In this document: positions 38,321 to 48,017 of the stretch, one piece after another
Layout of the letters: each line of letters starts with the position of its first letter
How positions within the stretch are numbered: position 1 is the first letter of the stretch
Assembly (NCBI GenBank): GCA_009746045.1
Contig: RPFO01000253.1
Location: 3,620,019 to 3,671,871, forward strand
Length of the DNA: 51,853 bases
Reading direction: 5' to 3'
From: Mesostigma viride
Lineage: Eukaryota; Streptophyta; Mesostigmatophyceae; Mesostigmatales; Mesostigmataceae
Position numbers and translations under genes: made by a program
The notes under the pieces: generated by a model
What the model was told of the DNA's origin: nothing
The model's input: the letters and a program-made list of their open reading frames with translations, nothing else
Database searches by the model: none

Positions 38321-40681
38321 GACACACAACTGGCGGCTGTAACACCGTGAGTGCGCCCAAGCGACATACTCGCAATAGTATTCCTCTATCGTCAAGCCGC
38401 GCAACAAGCTGCCAACCCGACCCCGCCGGCTCGCCCACCATGCGAAAAAGGACCTAAGACCCCGATGGTAAACCATCAAAGTAGCCGGCTTCACCTTGCC
38501 CTCAAGAAGGGTCAAGTAGCTAGCGCCAAGCCGAGGCCCGGGATTGGGATGAACACCCTCGCGAGTCAAATCGCGGACCCACCCGGCCACCGAGGCAGCC
38601 ATGGAAAGCCCCCGCGAAGGCCCATCCGCAGGCTGAAGCTCACTTGGCGTCCAGACCCATTGTGAGCGGCTGCCGGTGACCAACGTAAGAGCGCACAACC
38701 GGCGGCATTGCTTGTTTAACCGGTAAGAAGAGGAACGCCCTTTAGCCAAGCAGCCCAAAGCGGCAGTGGAGTCCACTAACCTCACCACCCGCTTACCCCA
38801 TGTTCCGAGGTTCCGGGCCGAGCGCTCCACCCCCTTCACAGCGGCCCGCACTTCCTTCTCGTTGATGTGCATGGTCGAATCGCGCCAGCGACTCTTGATC
38901 CCTACGCGCCATCGCCCGTGGATGATGGCTTTTTCCGCGGCCTTGGTCAAGGGTCTAGGCCCGGCATACATGGCCTCACCTGGGGTGAGGAGGGTTGGGT
39001 AACCCCGCACCTCCCGGGCCCGAGCTAATTCCGTCACCTCAGCTGGGGCCATCTCAGCGTAGACAACCCCCTGCCCAAAACTAGACGCATCCGAGGCCAC
39101 CACCACCGGAGCCAGGGCAGCCCCCCGGTCCACACGGAGCATGGGGGCCAACGCCATGGCACACTCGAGCTCATCGCGCACACCTTGCCACAAAGGTCGC
39201 GTTCGCTGGCCCCACCCCTTGAGGTTGATGAACTTAAAACTCTGCTGCCATATGGACAAGCAAGTGCGGCTGAGCATCTGCAGCCACACCCACCGGCCCA
39301 CGACGGCCGCCAGCGCCTCAGCGGTAGCGCGTCCCCTCTCGAGGAGTACACGAGTGTGCGCAACCACAAGGGTGAGCTGCTTAGCTGTCGGCTCCAACAC
39401 CCCATCCCGCCGGTGAACAACACCCAGAGCTTCTAGCTCGTCCTCCCCCTCCGGGCTAGCCATGATCGTCTTGTCCTTGGAGGGCACAAGGTTGTTAGGC
39501 GCGTACCCGTCTTCAATAGCACTCGCGATTAAGCGATTCACCGCCTCGCACGTGCGCCCATTGCTGACCACCAGGTCATCAATAGTGATGGATACCATAG
39601 GGGCAGGGGGGTCCTCAAGGTCGATTTGCATCTCCCTCGTGCTCTCCTCCTTGTACTCGATGGCTAGGGCGGTTGGGTTACCCCATGCATTCCGAAGCAC
39701 GGTCAGCTCCCCTACACTTGTGAGGCGGTTCACCTGCCGTCTAGGATCCAAAGCGCCCGTGGCATAGAGGACCATCTCATGGATGGCTTCCCCTAGCGCT
39801 ACAGCGTGGGAGTGCCCCATGGCCAGCACTTTCAGCACTGGCCACACCCTCCTCCGCCGCCCCGGCAGCCCGACATCGGTGGACCACACATCAGGTAGCC
39901 CTTGATAATCCCACCACCACTCCGGCACTTGGATGGTATAGTAATACGAGACCAGATCGCTCTTGGCCGTGTAGCACCGACCCTTGATATAGACCTCCGA
40001 GTATATGCCCAGGTGGGGTAACACCGTCTTAGGGGGGTCCACCCACAGTGCGTTCCCCAACTTCTTATTCACAATGAGCCTTAACTCCCCCACTCCTTTG
40101 GCCACCCCAAAACATCCGTCTACCCACTTTGGCCGCGTCTCTCGGAACTCCACCATCCCCACGTCCGCTGCCCTCCCCATCAACTTGCCCCACTCCGCCA
40201 TGGTGCACCCTCGGCTGGGGGCAGGTACATTCCAATACCTCGCACTGGCAGCCACCTCCGGCTTGATGCAGTTGGCCTCGCTCGCGTACACCTCTCGCCA
40301 ACTAGGTCGTAGCGCCAGCAAATCCAGCAGCTTCGCCTTTCCTGCCACCTCGCGCTTCGGCAGACTCACCCGCTCCGCCACAAGTTGTTCATACTTATTA
40401 CATTTCCCATAGATTAGATCACTTCCTTCTGCGGGGCCTGTCGCAACGCCGGTTACGCGGCGACTGTACCACTCGCAGTGCTTCTTGACCCTTTTCAGGG
40501 CCTCCGCCGTTCCTCTGGAGCACGCGCCTCCAGATTTAGGCGGAGGGTCTGCCCCCCCGTGCCATAGCCAATTCAACCACGTAATCACCTTGTGTTGTAG
40601 AGTGAAGGTCCGGCGGCGGCGAGTTGCACGCTGGCGTCTGCGTGCTGACCTCACTCTCCCCCACGTAGTGCTTAGAGGCAT
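38290..40681 (-). CDS. PAT-like element RT-RNase H polyprotein
   Basis: ATG at 40,681 reads MPLSTTWGRVRSARRRQRAT. RT: EFRETRPKWVDGCFGVAKGV, ELRLIVNKKLGNALWVDPPK, YTAKSDLVSYYYTIQVP, LKVLAMGHSHAVALGEAIHE and the catalytic SITIDDLVVSNG (IDD variant, about 39,570-39,600). RNase H: VVVASDASSFGQGVVYAEM, MHINEKEVRAAVKGVE, VRLVDSTAALGCLAKGRSSS. It ends in a VHPNPGPRLGASYL segment before the recombinase frame; the NPGP string resembles 2A-type peptides. RNase H followed by tyrosine recombinase rather than a DDE integrase is the DIRS-order signature. One long undamaged frame. No methyltransferase domain seen, consistent with PAT rather than DIRS1. Confidence 0.88.
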
Positions 40682-40728
40682 TGTAGGAAGAGGCAGTGGG
40701 AAGGGGGAGCGGTTTACCCTTTCGGTGT

Positions 40729-41788
40729 TTACTTGGTTTGCTGGGCCTTGCCCAGCTTCTCCATCATCGTGGCGCTTTGCAGGGCCATCTTCATGGCCGG
40801 GTTGCTCACCAAGGAGGCATCTTCCTTGAGAGCAAGGAGGTGGCCAGCCACCTTCCACCCTCCTGACCCCTGGCTCTCCACTAGGAGCATGGCTGCCACC
40901 ACCCTCATGAGATACTCTACCCCAGCCAACTCCCCGGCTGCCGGCCCCAACTCCTTGAAGAGTGTGTCCATGGCCAGGGCGATGTTCATGACCACCTTCC
41001 TGCTTTCCTGGTTCCTCCACCCCCCTTGGCGAGTAGCCATGATCCAACTCTTTATCCCCCCTCCATTGTCGTTGGCATCCTCGAGCACCTCGGGGAGCAC
41101 TCTCTCTTGCACCCTCCAATTCACCACTTGTGCTCGAGTGGGCAGCGTCACCCCTTTGGTCTTTTTCGGCTTCCTGGAAGCCCCATCTGCCCCGGCCAGC
41201 GCATCCTTCAATTTCGTCAGGAAATCCTCTTCCTCGGACTCCTCCTCCCTCCTCCTCTTCTTTGCCCGCCTGCCCCTGCTTGCCAATAATAGCCGCCAGC
41301 TCCAAGAGCTGCTCCCTCACATCCCCCGCGGCCTTTCCCTTGCTCGGGGCTGGGCTTCCGACTTTTTTCGTCCCCTTTTTCGCCCCTTTCGTGGGCCGGC
41401 GTGGTGGCTGCATCTCCTCTTCGTCCGAGTCCGCCAAGTCCCGGGCGCTTTGGAGGGCTGCCACTAGCGCTTCGTTTGGGTCCGCTGCTGCCAGAATTTC
41501 AGGCCCGTCCACGTGGTCGACCAGCAGTCCAACGACGGACTCCAGCTGGGCCGCAGACCACCGGCTGACAGTAGTTACCCAGTCGGTCCCGAGGACCGCC
41601 TCAAAGGCAGCGCACACTTCAGGCAGGCCCGAGCAAGTGGAGAGCTCCTGATGGAGCCTTTTCTTCTGCGTCGGCCAGCCTAGTCGGCCCTTTCCCGTCT
41701 GTTTAGTAGCTGTCGGCACCTCGGGATTAGCTTTCGGTAATTGCTTCCCAGCACCTGTCGAACCTGGCTTCCGCCCGGGCTTCGGCAT
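40729..41788 (-). pseudogene. PAT-like element ORF1 (Gag-like), one frameshift near 41,285
   Basis: Starts MPKPGRKPGSTGAGKQLPKA at 41,788, with LPEVCAAFEAVLGTDWVTTV and acidic/basic low-complexity stretches. After about 41,285 the sensible frame is the neighbouring one: RAKKRRREEESEEEDFLTKL, VLPEVLEDANDNGGGIKSWI and GWRNQESRKVVMNIALAMDT to QQTK at 40,729. The helical C-terminal part resembles a capsid-like fold but has no zinc knuckle. It ends 48 bp before the RT ORF start. Intact length of about 353 residues. Confidence 0.65.
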
Positions 41789-41859
41789 CCCAGCCGCTTT
41801 GCAGAAAGGAATTCCGGGCGTCAGCTACGCTGCCCCTGACCCCTGTCGCCGCCTTCGTT

Positions 41860-42239
41860 AAAACAAAAGAGACCGCCATGAGCTAGGTGAGCAAGCTTTT
41901 ATCGTGTTTCAAGGCCAACGGCTCTCTACCAACGGCCAGATCCGGCAACGGCCTCTAAACAGTTTTAGCCGTCAAGTTTTACTTCAGATATTGCTTGTTG
42001 CAAACCCGTCCGCAATCACAGATCTGCTAGGAGAACCTAGACGCAAAAATCCGTCGTCAAGGTACTCAGCACACCGTCAAGGTATGGGCCGCAACAATTA
42101 GGCCATATCATCCGTAATACTCGTACACTAGAAGCCTAATCAACCTTATTACGATCACATCACCCAGCTCTATTTCACCTAGCATCAGCGGCTCCCCTTC
42201 CGTATCACTATAAAGAAACTATGTTCAGAGAACCCCGAT
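41860..42239 (-). repeat. split direct repeat A1 (380 bp), 5' end of the PAT-like element
   Basis: Pairs with A2 at 37,017-37,396; marks the upstream boundary of the element on the coding strand. Confidence 0.92.
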
Positions 42240-42590
42240 AACTAGGGGACATACCATCTTCGATGATCCCTCCTGAGCTGGCCGCCACCCGGTGTCGTTG
42301 AAGGCAAGCCCTGGCCGCCACTAGGTGTCGTTGAAAACAGGAGAGCTGAACGCTATCGTTGACAGCACCTCACCACAGGACTATTGCTAGCCCCGCCGAG
42401 TATCCCAGACTGGCCGCTTGCTGCTGGTCGTCGTTGAATCCCTTTACGGGCTGGCCGCCGACCTGTCAGCAATCGTTGAATTCCGGAACCTCTACCTACG
42501 CCAAGCTCCGCCTTGGTATCCTAATTGGCCTCACTAACCCTCTCCGCGAGAGTTAGCTAACCTTTCCAGCACATTTCCTTCGATAACCAG
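42240..42590. other. Ty3 5' leader, left-hand part, with primer-binding-site candidate
   Basis: No gene. Carries imperfect repeats of GTGTCGTTGAA (about 42,290-42,335). Next to the 5' LTR on the coding strand, CTGGTTATCGAAGG (42,577-42,590) is a possible primer binding site of the tRNA-Met TGGT type. The tRNA match is not certain. Confidence 0.45.
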
Positions 42591-43174
42591 TGTTACGTCC
42601 CAGCCCAGACACACCTAGCCTGAGCTACGTAGCGAAAGACCCTCCTTGCCGGAATTAGGAATAATCCAAGATGGCCTAATGTAGGTTGCGCTTCACGACG
42701 AGAGTCGTGAGATATCTGGCATCACGGCTTAATGCCAAGCTAATTGTACACACTTATAATGGCTAGCAAGACCAATTACAAATGGATAACTGCCCCGGGC
42801 TCAATGTGTAGGCGTATTCGCACTTATCATTCATCAAACCAAGAGAACGAGACTCTCGTCCTCGGACCAATTTAACCTAGGTTGATTGCGGCGCAGATAC
42901 ACGCCAATTTCCCTAGAACAATCCAAACCAATCATTCCACGTAGGATCCGGGCCGACATCGGCCCTCAACTACAGGATCCACGCCTAGAACTACGGACGG
43001 ACTCAGAACTGGCGCGGCGCCACGGCACCGGCCCCTAAAAGGGCAACCTAGGACCAAAATAACTAGTCCAATTCACACAATAGCCAAGGTCCATAAAACC
43101 CAAATACAATAGACCAAACGGCCTTAGTAATTTATTCCATTGTTACGTCCGACCAAAAGGGCTGGGACGTAACA
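42591..43174 (-). repeat. 5' LTR of the Ty3 element
   Basis: 584 bp; near-identical partner of 25,527-26,110; followed on the plus strand by target duplication CTTCG (43,175-43,179). Confidence 0.95.
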
Positions 43175-44547
43175 CTTCGATTCGGTTTTCTGGCCTGCGC
43201 TTTGGGACATCCTCGAGTTGTTCCGGATCCCCCGCCCCCTGATTGCTGTCATCCGCAACCTGTGTGAAGGGTCCACCACTTTGGTGCGCACTTCTTACGG
43301 GACCACGCCCCCATGCCCTTTACAGAAGGGTGTGTGGCAGGGCTGCGTGCTGTCGCCCTAGCTACCTGTTCATTATTGTGGTCGAATACGTAATGATTCA
43401 GGCGCGCAAGCGATTTGCCCGCATTGTGGGCAGGGAACCAGGAGTGCAGGTTGCTAACAAATTCTGGCATGGCGGTGCGGACACGGAGATTCGGCTGGCA
43501 GACATCATCTACGCAGACGACACCACCCTCTTCGAGGACACTGGGCACGTGCAGACATGGCTTGACTGCCTGGCTATCGAGGCCCGTGCAGTGGGGCTTG
43601 AGGTCAGCAAGAAGACAGATCGAGGCCCTGGCGGTTGGGCTCACCAACTCACCGCCGCCCCTCTATCTCCTCGACGGCTCTCAAGTCCTGTATCGGGACC
43701 GCGTCAAGCTGCTGGGCAGCCTGCTCCCCAGCTGCGAGGTTGATGTGGACCATCGCATCTCCCTCGCCCGGCACGCTTTACGCCAGTACCGGGCCCTGTG
43801 GCGCAAGCCCCTGGGCAAGATCGAGAAACAGGACCTGTTCAAGGTCCTCGTCCTTCCTGTTCTCACGTATGGGACCGAGATGTGGACCCTCACCGCCGAC
43901 CTGGCCCGCAAGCTGGACGGCGCGGTCACCAACATGCTGCGTTCCATTTTCAGAGTAGGATATGCTGCTCATGTACGCAATTAGGACCTGTACCAGGGCA
44001 TGCCATATATTACCAGCACCATTAAGCAGCGACGCCTGCAGCTAGTAGGGCACCTAGCTCGCACCAACCAGGAAGACACCTCACGTGGCCCCCCCGCAGG
44101 ACTGCGACCAGCCCAGCCTGGCCGGCACCTCCTGACGTGGGCCGGGCCCCGTGATGCATGTTAGACGCCGCAAGGCCCGCACCTTCAAAGAACAGCTAGT
44201 AGAGGACTATGGGGGGCCTAGGCCTCTCCGTGATTTGGAAGAAGATGATGGACAAGGCCAAGTGGGCCCAGGTCATAGAGGACAACGAGCCCCCCCCAGT
44301 GGGGAACGGCGCCCGCGTGTGCAATCCCGTGGGAGGCACGCCAGACAGCTCCCCTAGGGCAGCGTGCGGCTGTCTAGATAGATGTTGTAGTTAGAATGCT
44401 GTTAGATAGATGTAGTGTGTAGCTGATGTAGATAGATTAGACCGGTAGGACTGTTTGCACCCACCCATCCATCCATCGGGGCCAATGCTCCGTGACTCCC
44501 CAACGGGAGCACGAGTCTAATTAATTAATTAATTAATTAATTAATTA
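43175..44547 (+). pseudogene. LINE ORF2 3' part: RT catalytic domain, C-terminus and 3' tail
   Basis: Continues the RT interrupted at 25,526: FDSVFWPALWDILELFRIP, TTLVRTSYGTTPPCPLQKG, VWQGCVLSP, then after a shift IRLADIIYADDTTLFEDTG (YADD at 43,510-43,521) and, after another, SQVLYRDRVKLLGSLLPSCE, HALRQYRALWRKPLGKIEKQ, LPVLTYGTEMWTLTADLARK. In-frame stops appear from 43,981. The 3' UTR ends with the conserved hairpin (44,485-44,512) and a (TTAA)n tail (44,518-44,547), which marks the element's 3' end. It is the same insertion as 23,921-25,526. Confidence 0.8.
44485..44512 (+). ncRNA. conserved 3'-terminal hairpin of the TTAA-tailed LINE family
   Basis: A 28-nt motif with 7-bp complementary ends (GTGCTCC / GGAGCAC type) recurs at 21,789-21,816, 23,641-23,668, 23,848-23,875 (all minus orientation) and here, always within about 10 bp of a TTAA tract. 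Stringent-type LINEs use such 3' stem-loops for RT recognition; that role is inferred. Confidence 0.55.
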
Positions 44548-45078
44548 GGAGCAGAACTCCGTTGGGAGTATCTGTAGCACATAGCCCGGCCTTGAGAAGG
44601 GGCATATGGCCTAAAATACATTCTAAGCTACTTCCTGCAAGGGTGGGAATGTAAACAACACTTGCTCTAGGTGCCCTTAGGGCACCTGCACCACGTACCA
44701 GAGCCTCGGGCAACTCCCAGCTAAGAGGAGCCCGTCATAGGTGGGGAAGACCATCATAGCTATACAAAAGCTATCTAGAGCGTGGCATCTCAGCAGAGAG
44801 CAGCTCTCTGCATGGGCACAGCGTAACTACATAAAGCTAGGCATCATCTGGGGTGTGGCACATCATAGGCACGCATGTACATGGCAAAATAAGTAAGTAG
44901 TAAGTAAGTAAGTAAGTAAGTAAGTACTTGCGTGTCATGCGCAAAGGCATGCCACGGAGTACTATGCTAATCTCATTAGAAAAATAATGCGCGTGAGTCA
45001 GCTGGTATAGTGCCTGTAGGAGGCGTACATGTACATGGCCACGGTCTATCTATTCTACACTACTACTGCTGTATTCCC
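44548..45078. other. non-coding stretch with (TAAG)n microsatellite
   Basis: No gene seen. A TAAG/AGTA repeat occupies about 44,889-44,927. Short similarity to 21,887-21,897 (AAAGGCATGCCAC) suggests a shared, unidentified repeat. Confidence 0.4.
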
Positions 45079-46644
45079 CTAAGCTGGGGCGTCTGGAGTC
45101 GTTGGGGCCGCGGGGGTCGCCTGCCAGGGCTTGTGGCCGACGTAGATGGCCGCCCCCTTCCAGGACACCGGCTGCCCCGCCTTGGTCTGCCGGAGCTGGA
45201 GGTAGGTCGGCCATAGCTCCCGTCGCCGTTGTTGCTGCGCCAGGGTCAAGTCGTCGTCAAGGGTGAAGTGAGTCTTCTTGAGCCGCTTGTGGCGTCTGAG
45301 GAAAGAACTCTTGTCCGCCGGGTTCTGAAAGGTGAGAAGGAGCGGGGGCGCCCCGGCCTTACCCCGCGCGCGGGGAAGGCGGTGGGCGACCAGCTCGATC
45401 TCACCATTCAGGCCCATGCGACCAAGGAATCATTTCTCTCTCAAACGCAGGCGTAAGCTTCTCGGAATTCTCACCTTCCTCCATGTCGAAGTTCCTGACA
45501 ATGACGTTTAGGCTGCGCTTGGCAAGCTCGGCCTAGCTCCTCGCGGAGGTCAATCGTCTGCCGCTGGAGCTGGGCGGCGACGGCGGAGGTGGTGGAGGTG
45601 GTATGCTGCTTAAGCATGTCCGCCCAGGTCGTGATGGGAGGAGCATCGCCGGCCAGGCCAGCAGGCCGGGGCTGGCTTGGCGGCAATGTCCTTCACCGCC
45701 TGGGCAGTGAGGCCTGCGGTGTTCTGCAGAACCTCGATAGCGATGGCACTGTCCTTAAGACGCTGGTCGATGTCGCGGAGCTGGGCGGTGATGGAGTCGG
45801 TGGAGGCGGAGGGGGGGGGGGGTGGAGGCGAGGATCGAGGGCGGCGGTGGCAGTGGGGATGGTGGGGTCCGAGCTCAGCAGCCAGCGTGCGACCCACAGC
45901 TGCCACATCTGCAGCATGCGATGGGCGTCACATGCTGTGAGGGGGCGGCGTGGAGGTGGTGGACGAAGGTGGATTCGGTAATGGGGGCGGGGTGCAGAAG
46001 GTCCTCGGCCGAGCGCTTAGTGAGGGTAAAGAGAGCTGCGAGCTGAAGGCGGGGGCGAGACCAGCCGGCCAGGTTGGTCGACGAGTCTGATACGCGGTGG
46101 GAATACCGGCCGTCAGCTCCGTTGCGCGGAAAAACTGGGTGTTGAAATGGAGTTGCTGGCACAGGGCCAGCAGTGAGGCGTGTGACCCGTAAAATACGAG
46201 CTCCAGTATCTTGATGGGTGGCATGTCGAAAAAGGCAGGCCCGTCCTTGTCCTTGGGGCGCCTGGAGGGGACCTGCCCTCCTGAGCTGCTGGAGGGGCCA
46301 GAGACACCCTCCATGGGAGTTTCCTCCCCCGCCTGCGCCGGAGGCGCCGGCGTCGCTGCCGGGGTCCCTGCAACCCCGGGAGCTGGCGTCGCCGCCGGGG
46401 TCCCTGCAACCCCGGGGGCCTCAGCAGTCGCCTGGCCCCCCGCGCGGGGCGGGGGGGCCGGCTGCTGAGGGTGGGCCCTCCTCTGCCCTGCCAGAGGGCC
46501 CTGGGTGGTCGCACCAGTTAACGTTCCTAGCAAACGCAATGTGAAGGATATGGTTGCAATGCAGCAATGTGTGAATATGGTTGGAAACGGAGCTTTGTTA
46601 AATTGGATAATGTTACAGCGCTCACACACTTGAGGCTTGTACAC
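45079..46644 (-). pseudogene. LINE ORF1 copy C, near full length but frameshifted
   Basis: The N-terminus is near 46,644, with a Pro/Ala-rich region containing a twofold repeat of GVAGTPAATPAP. DMPPIKILELVFYGSHASLL and LCQQLHFNTQFFRATELTAG follow. After frame changes come LAAELGPHHPH, AQLRDIDQRLKDSAIAIEVL and QRQTIDLREELGRACQAQ. The C-terminal domain is intact: RLPRARGKAGAPPLLLTFQN, FTLDDDLTLAQQQRRRELWP and VSWKGAAIYVGHKPWQ. It shows what copies A and B lost. A long G run near 45,812 is one of the frame breaks. Confidence 0.65.
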
Positions 46645-48017
46645 GCGCTTGCCAAGTCAAGGCACAACACGTGAGGCGGGCTCGCAAGAGATGCCCAATT
46701 GGCACTGGCCTATTGTTTATATACTTGTGCACTGTGCTTGCTAGTCCTGAGCAGCCTAGGAGGCCTGCTCAGTAATAACACCCCCGGTACAGTATTCACT
46801 ACCTGTACAGCGCCCAGTTCCTATACAGTAGGTCTGCCATACAGGCACAGTGACCACAGAGCGCAGTCCACAGTGACTATTGCATCTGCACCTAGAAGTC
46901 CAGGACTAAGCCTGCGGTACCAACAGACCACAGGTTAAGGTTCCTATTTCCTGCGTACGACGTATTAACCCAATACCGTCGTAGGTACAGCACCTAATTC
47001 CTGTCAGCCCAGGAATTACTGTCGACCCCATATGCCGTCGGCAAATATTCACGTCCGACTTAGAAGAACAGCCGGCTCGCGCTCGCGCGCGACCGGGAAG
47101 TCGGAACGCCATAACTTTCTTGATACTTGTCGGAATGAACTCGTTCCGGTGCCGCTGGAATCGCAGAGATATGCCGAATCAGGATCACGCCAATGCGCTT
47201 GGCGTTAACTCCAATCCTTTCTTTTCTTGAGCTGTAGCAGCTCACACAAGTCTACATACAAACACACACAATGGGTACTGGACATCCTCCCCGACTACAA
47301 GTCACAACCCACTGGGCATGACAGTCAGCTTGGATTCCTGGACATCCTCCCCGACTACAAGTCACAACCCACTGGGCATGACAGTCAGCTTGGATTCCTT
47401 ATTATATGTACATAGCACCCATACTGGCTCAGGAGCACAAACAAATTACAATGAGTCCCTATCCCTTCACGGGAGGCTCGTTGTGTTACCCATGTACAAG
47501 AGGTTGGCCAACTGTGGCAGCCCATAGGTGTTCAGCTAAGAACTTGAGAAGTATGTACAACCTTCAGGACCTTAGGCGAAACCCCACAGATCACCCACAA
47601 CAGCTCATCAGAAAACATTGCTGACCCCCAGACGGGAGTCGGCGCCGGTCTGCTGCCCCTTATCGAACCAGAAACAACATCTACGCGAAGCACATGCAAA
47701 ACACAAGCTCCGATACTCGTTCCAACCGTGGAAAATCAGGGGACCTGTCGCCACCTCACCAGCATGGTGGATGGGTCAGCCAGTCCGTGAAACTCCGCCT
47801 TAAGACGGCACCAGGGAATCGAACCCCGCCCACAAACCACAGATCTGGGGAAACCTCAGACTGAGATGAAAACCCCAGATAGACATCTCTCCATCAGAGA
47901 CAATGTCAGACATTCCCACACCAGAGACATGTCTCACCCCTCAAGGTGTGCTCAGGATTATGTACAATCAAGCTCCCAGCCTGATATCCAGAGACTTAAG
48001 CACCCAGCTCTCAGCTT
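46645..48017. other. 1.4-kb non-coding stretch, probably Copia 3' region
   Basis: No convincing gene. Contains a 60-bp perfect tandem duplication (47,278-47,397). It lies directly downstream of the Copia-like coding region on its strand and may contain a 3' LTR, but the partner LTR would be beyond the window, so boundaries cannot be set. Confidence 0.4.
47278..47397. repeat. 60-bp perfect tandem duplication
   Basis: Units 47,278-47,337 and 47,338-47,397 are identical, beginning CTGGACATCCTCCCCGACTA. Confidence 0.95.

Larger units (their letters stand above)
36855..42239 (-). mobile_element. complete PAT/TOC-like (DIRS order) tyrosine-recombinase retrotransposon
   Basis: Coding strand is minus. 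From 5' to 3': repeat A1 (42,239-41,860), gag, RT-RNase H and recombinase genes, repeat B1 (37,519-37,396), A2 (37,396-37,017), B2 (36,978-36,855). This A1-ORFs-B1-A2-B2 split-direct-repeat layout is diagnostic of PAT and related DIRS-order elements, which integrate through a circular intermediate and make no target duplication; none is seen. Repeat copies look identical, so it is the youngest of the large elements here. It sits in the untranslated leader of the Ty3 element. Confidence 0.92.
25527..43174 (-). mobile_element. Ty3/gypsy LTR retrotransposon, 17.6 kb including nested insertions
   Basis: Two 584-bp LTRs in direct orientation, 5-bp target duplication CTTCG, purine tract next to the 3' LTR and minus-strand gag-PR-RT-RNase H-integrase order define a complete element. 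It lies in the RT gene of a LINE. Without the nested PAT-like element (about 5.4 kb) and the 503-bp inverted-repeat element it would be near 11.8 kb. The LTRs differ at only two positions I can see, so insertion is recent, yet coding frames are broken in several places. Confidence 0.93.

Noticed and set aside
36855-42239. Reading the repeats around the PAT-like element as LTRs
   Set aside because: The repeats are in A-B-A-B split order, and the element has a tyrosine recombinase and no DDE integrase or target duplication.
46645-48017. A defined 3' LTR for the Copia-like element
   Set aside because: No second copy is in the window, and no convincing TG...CA ends with an adjacent purine tract could be fixed.
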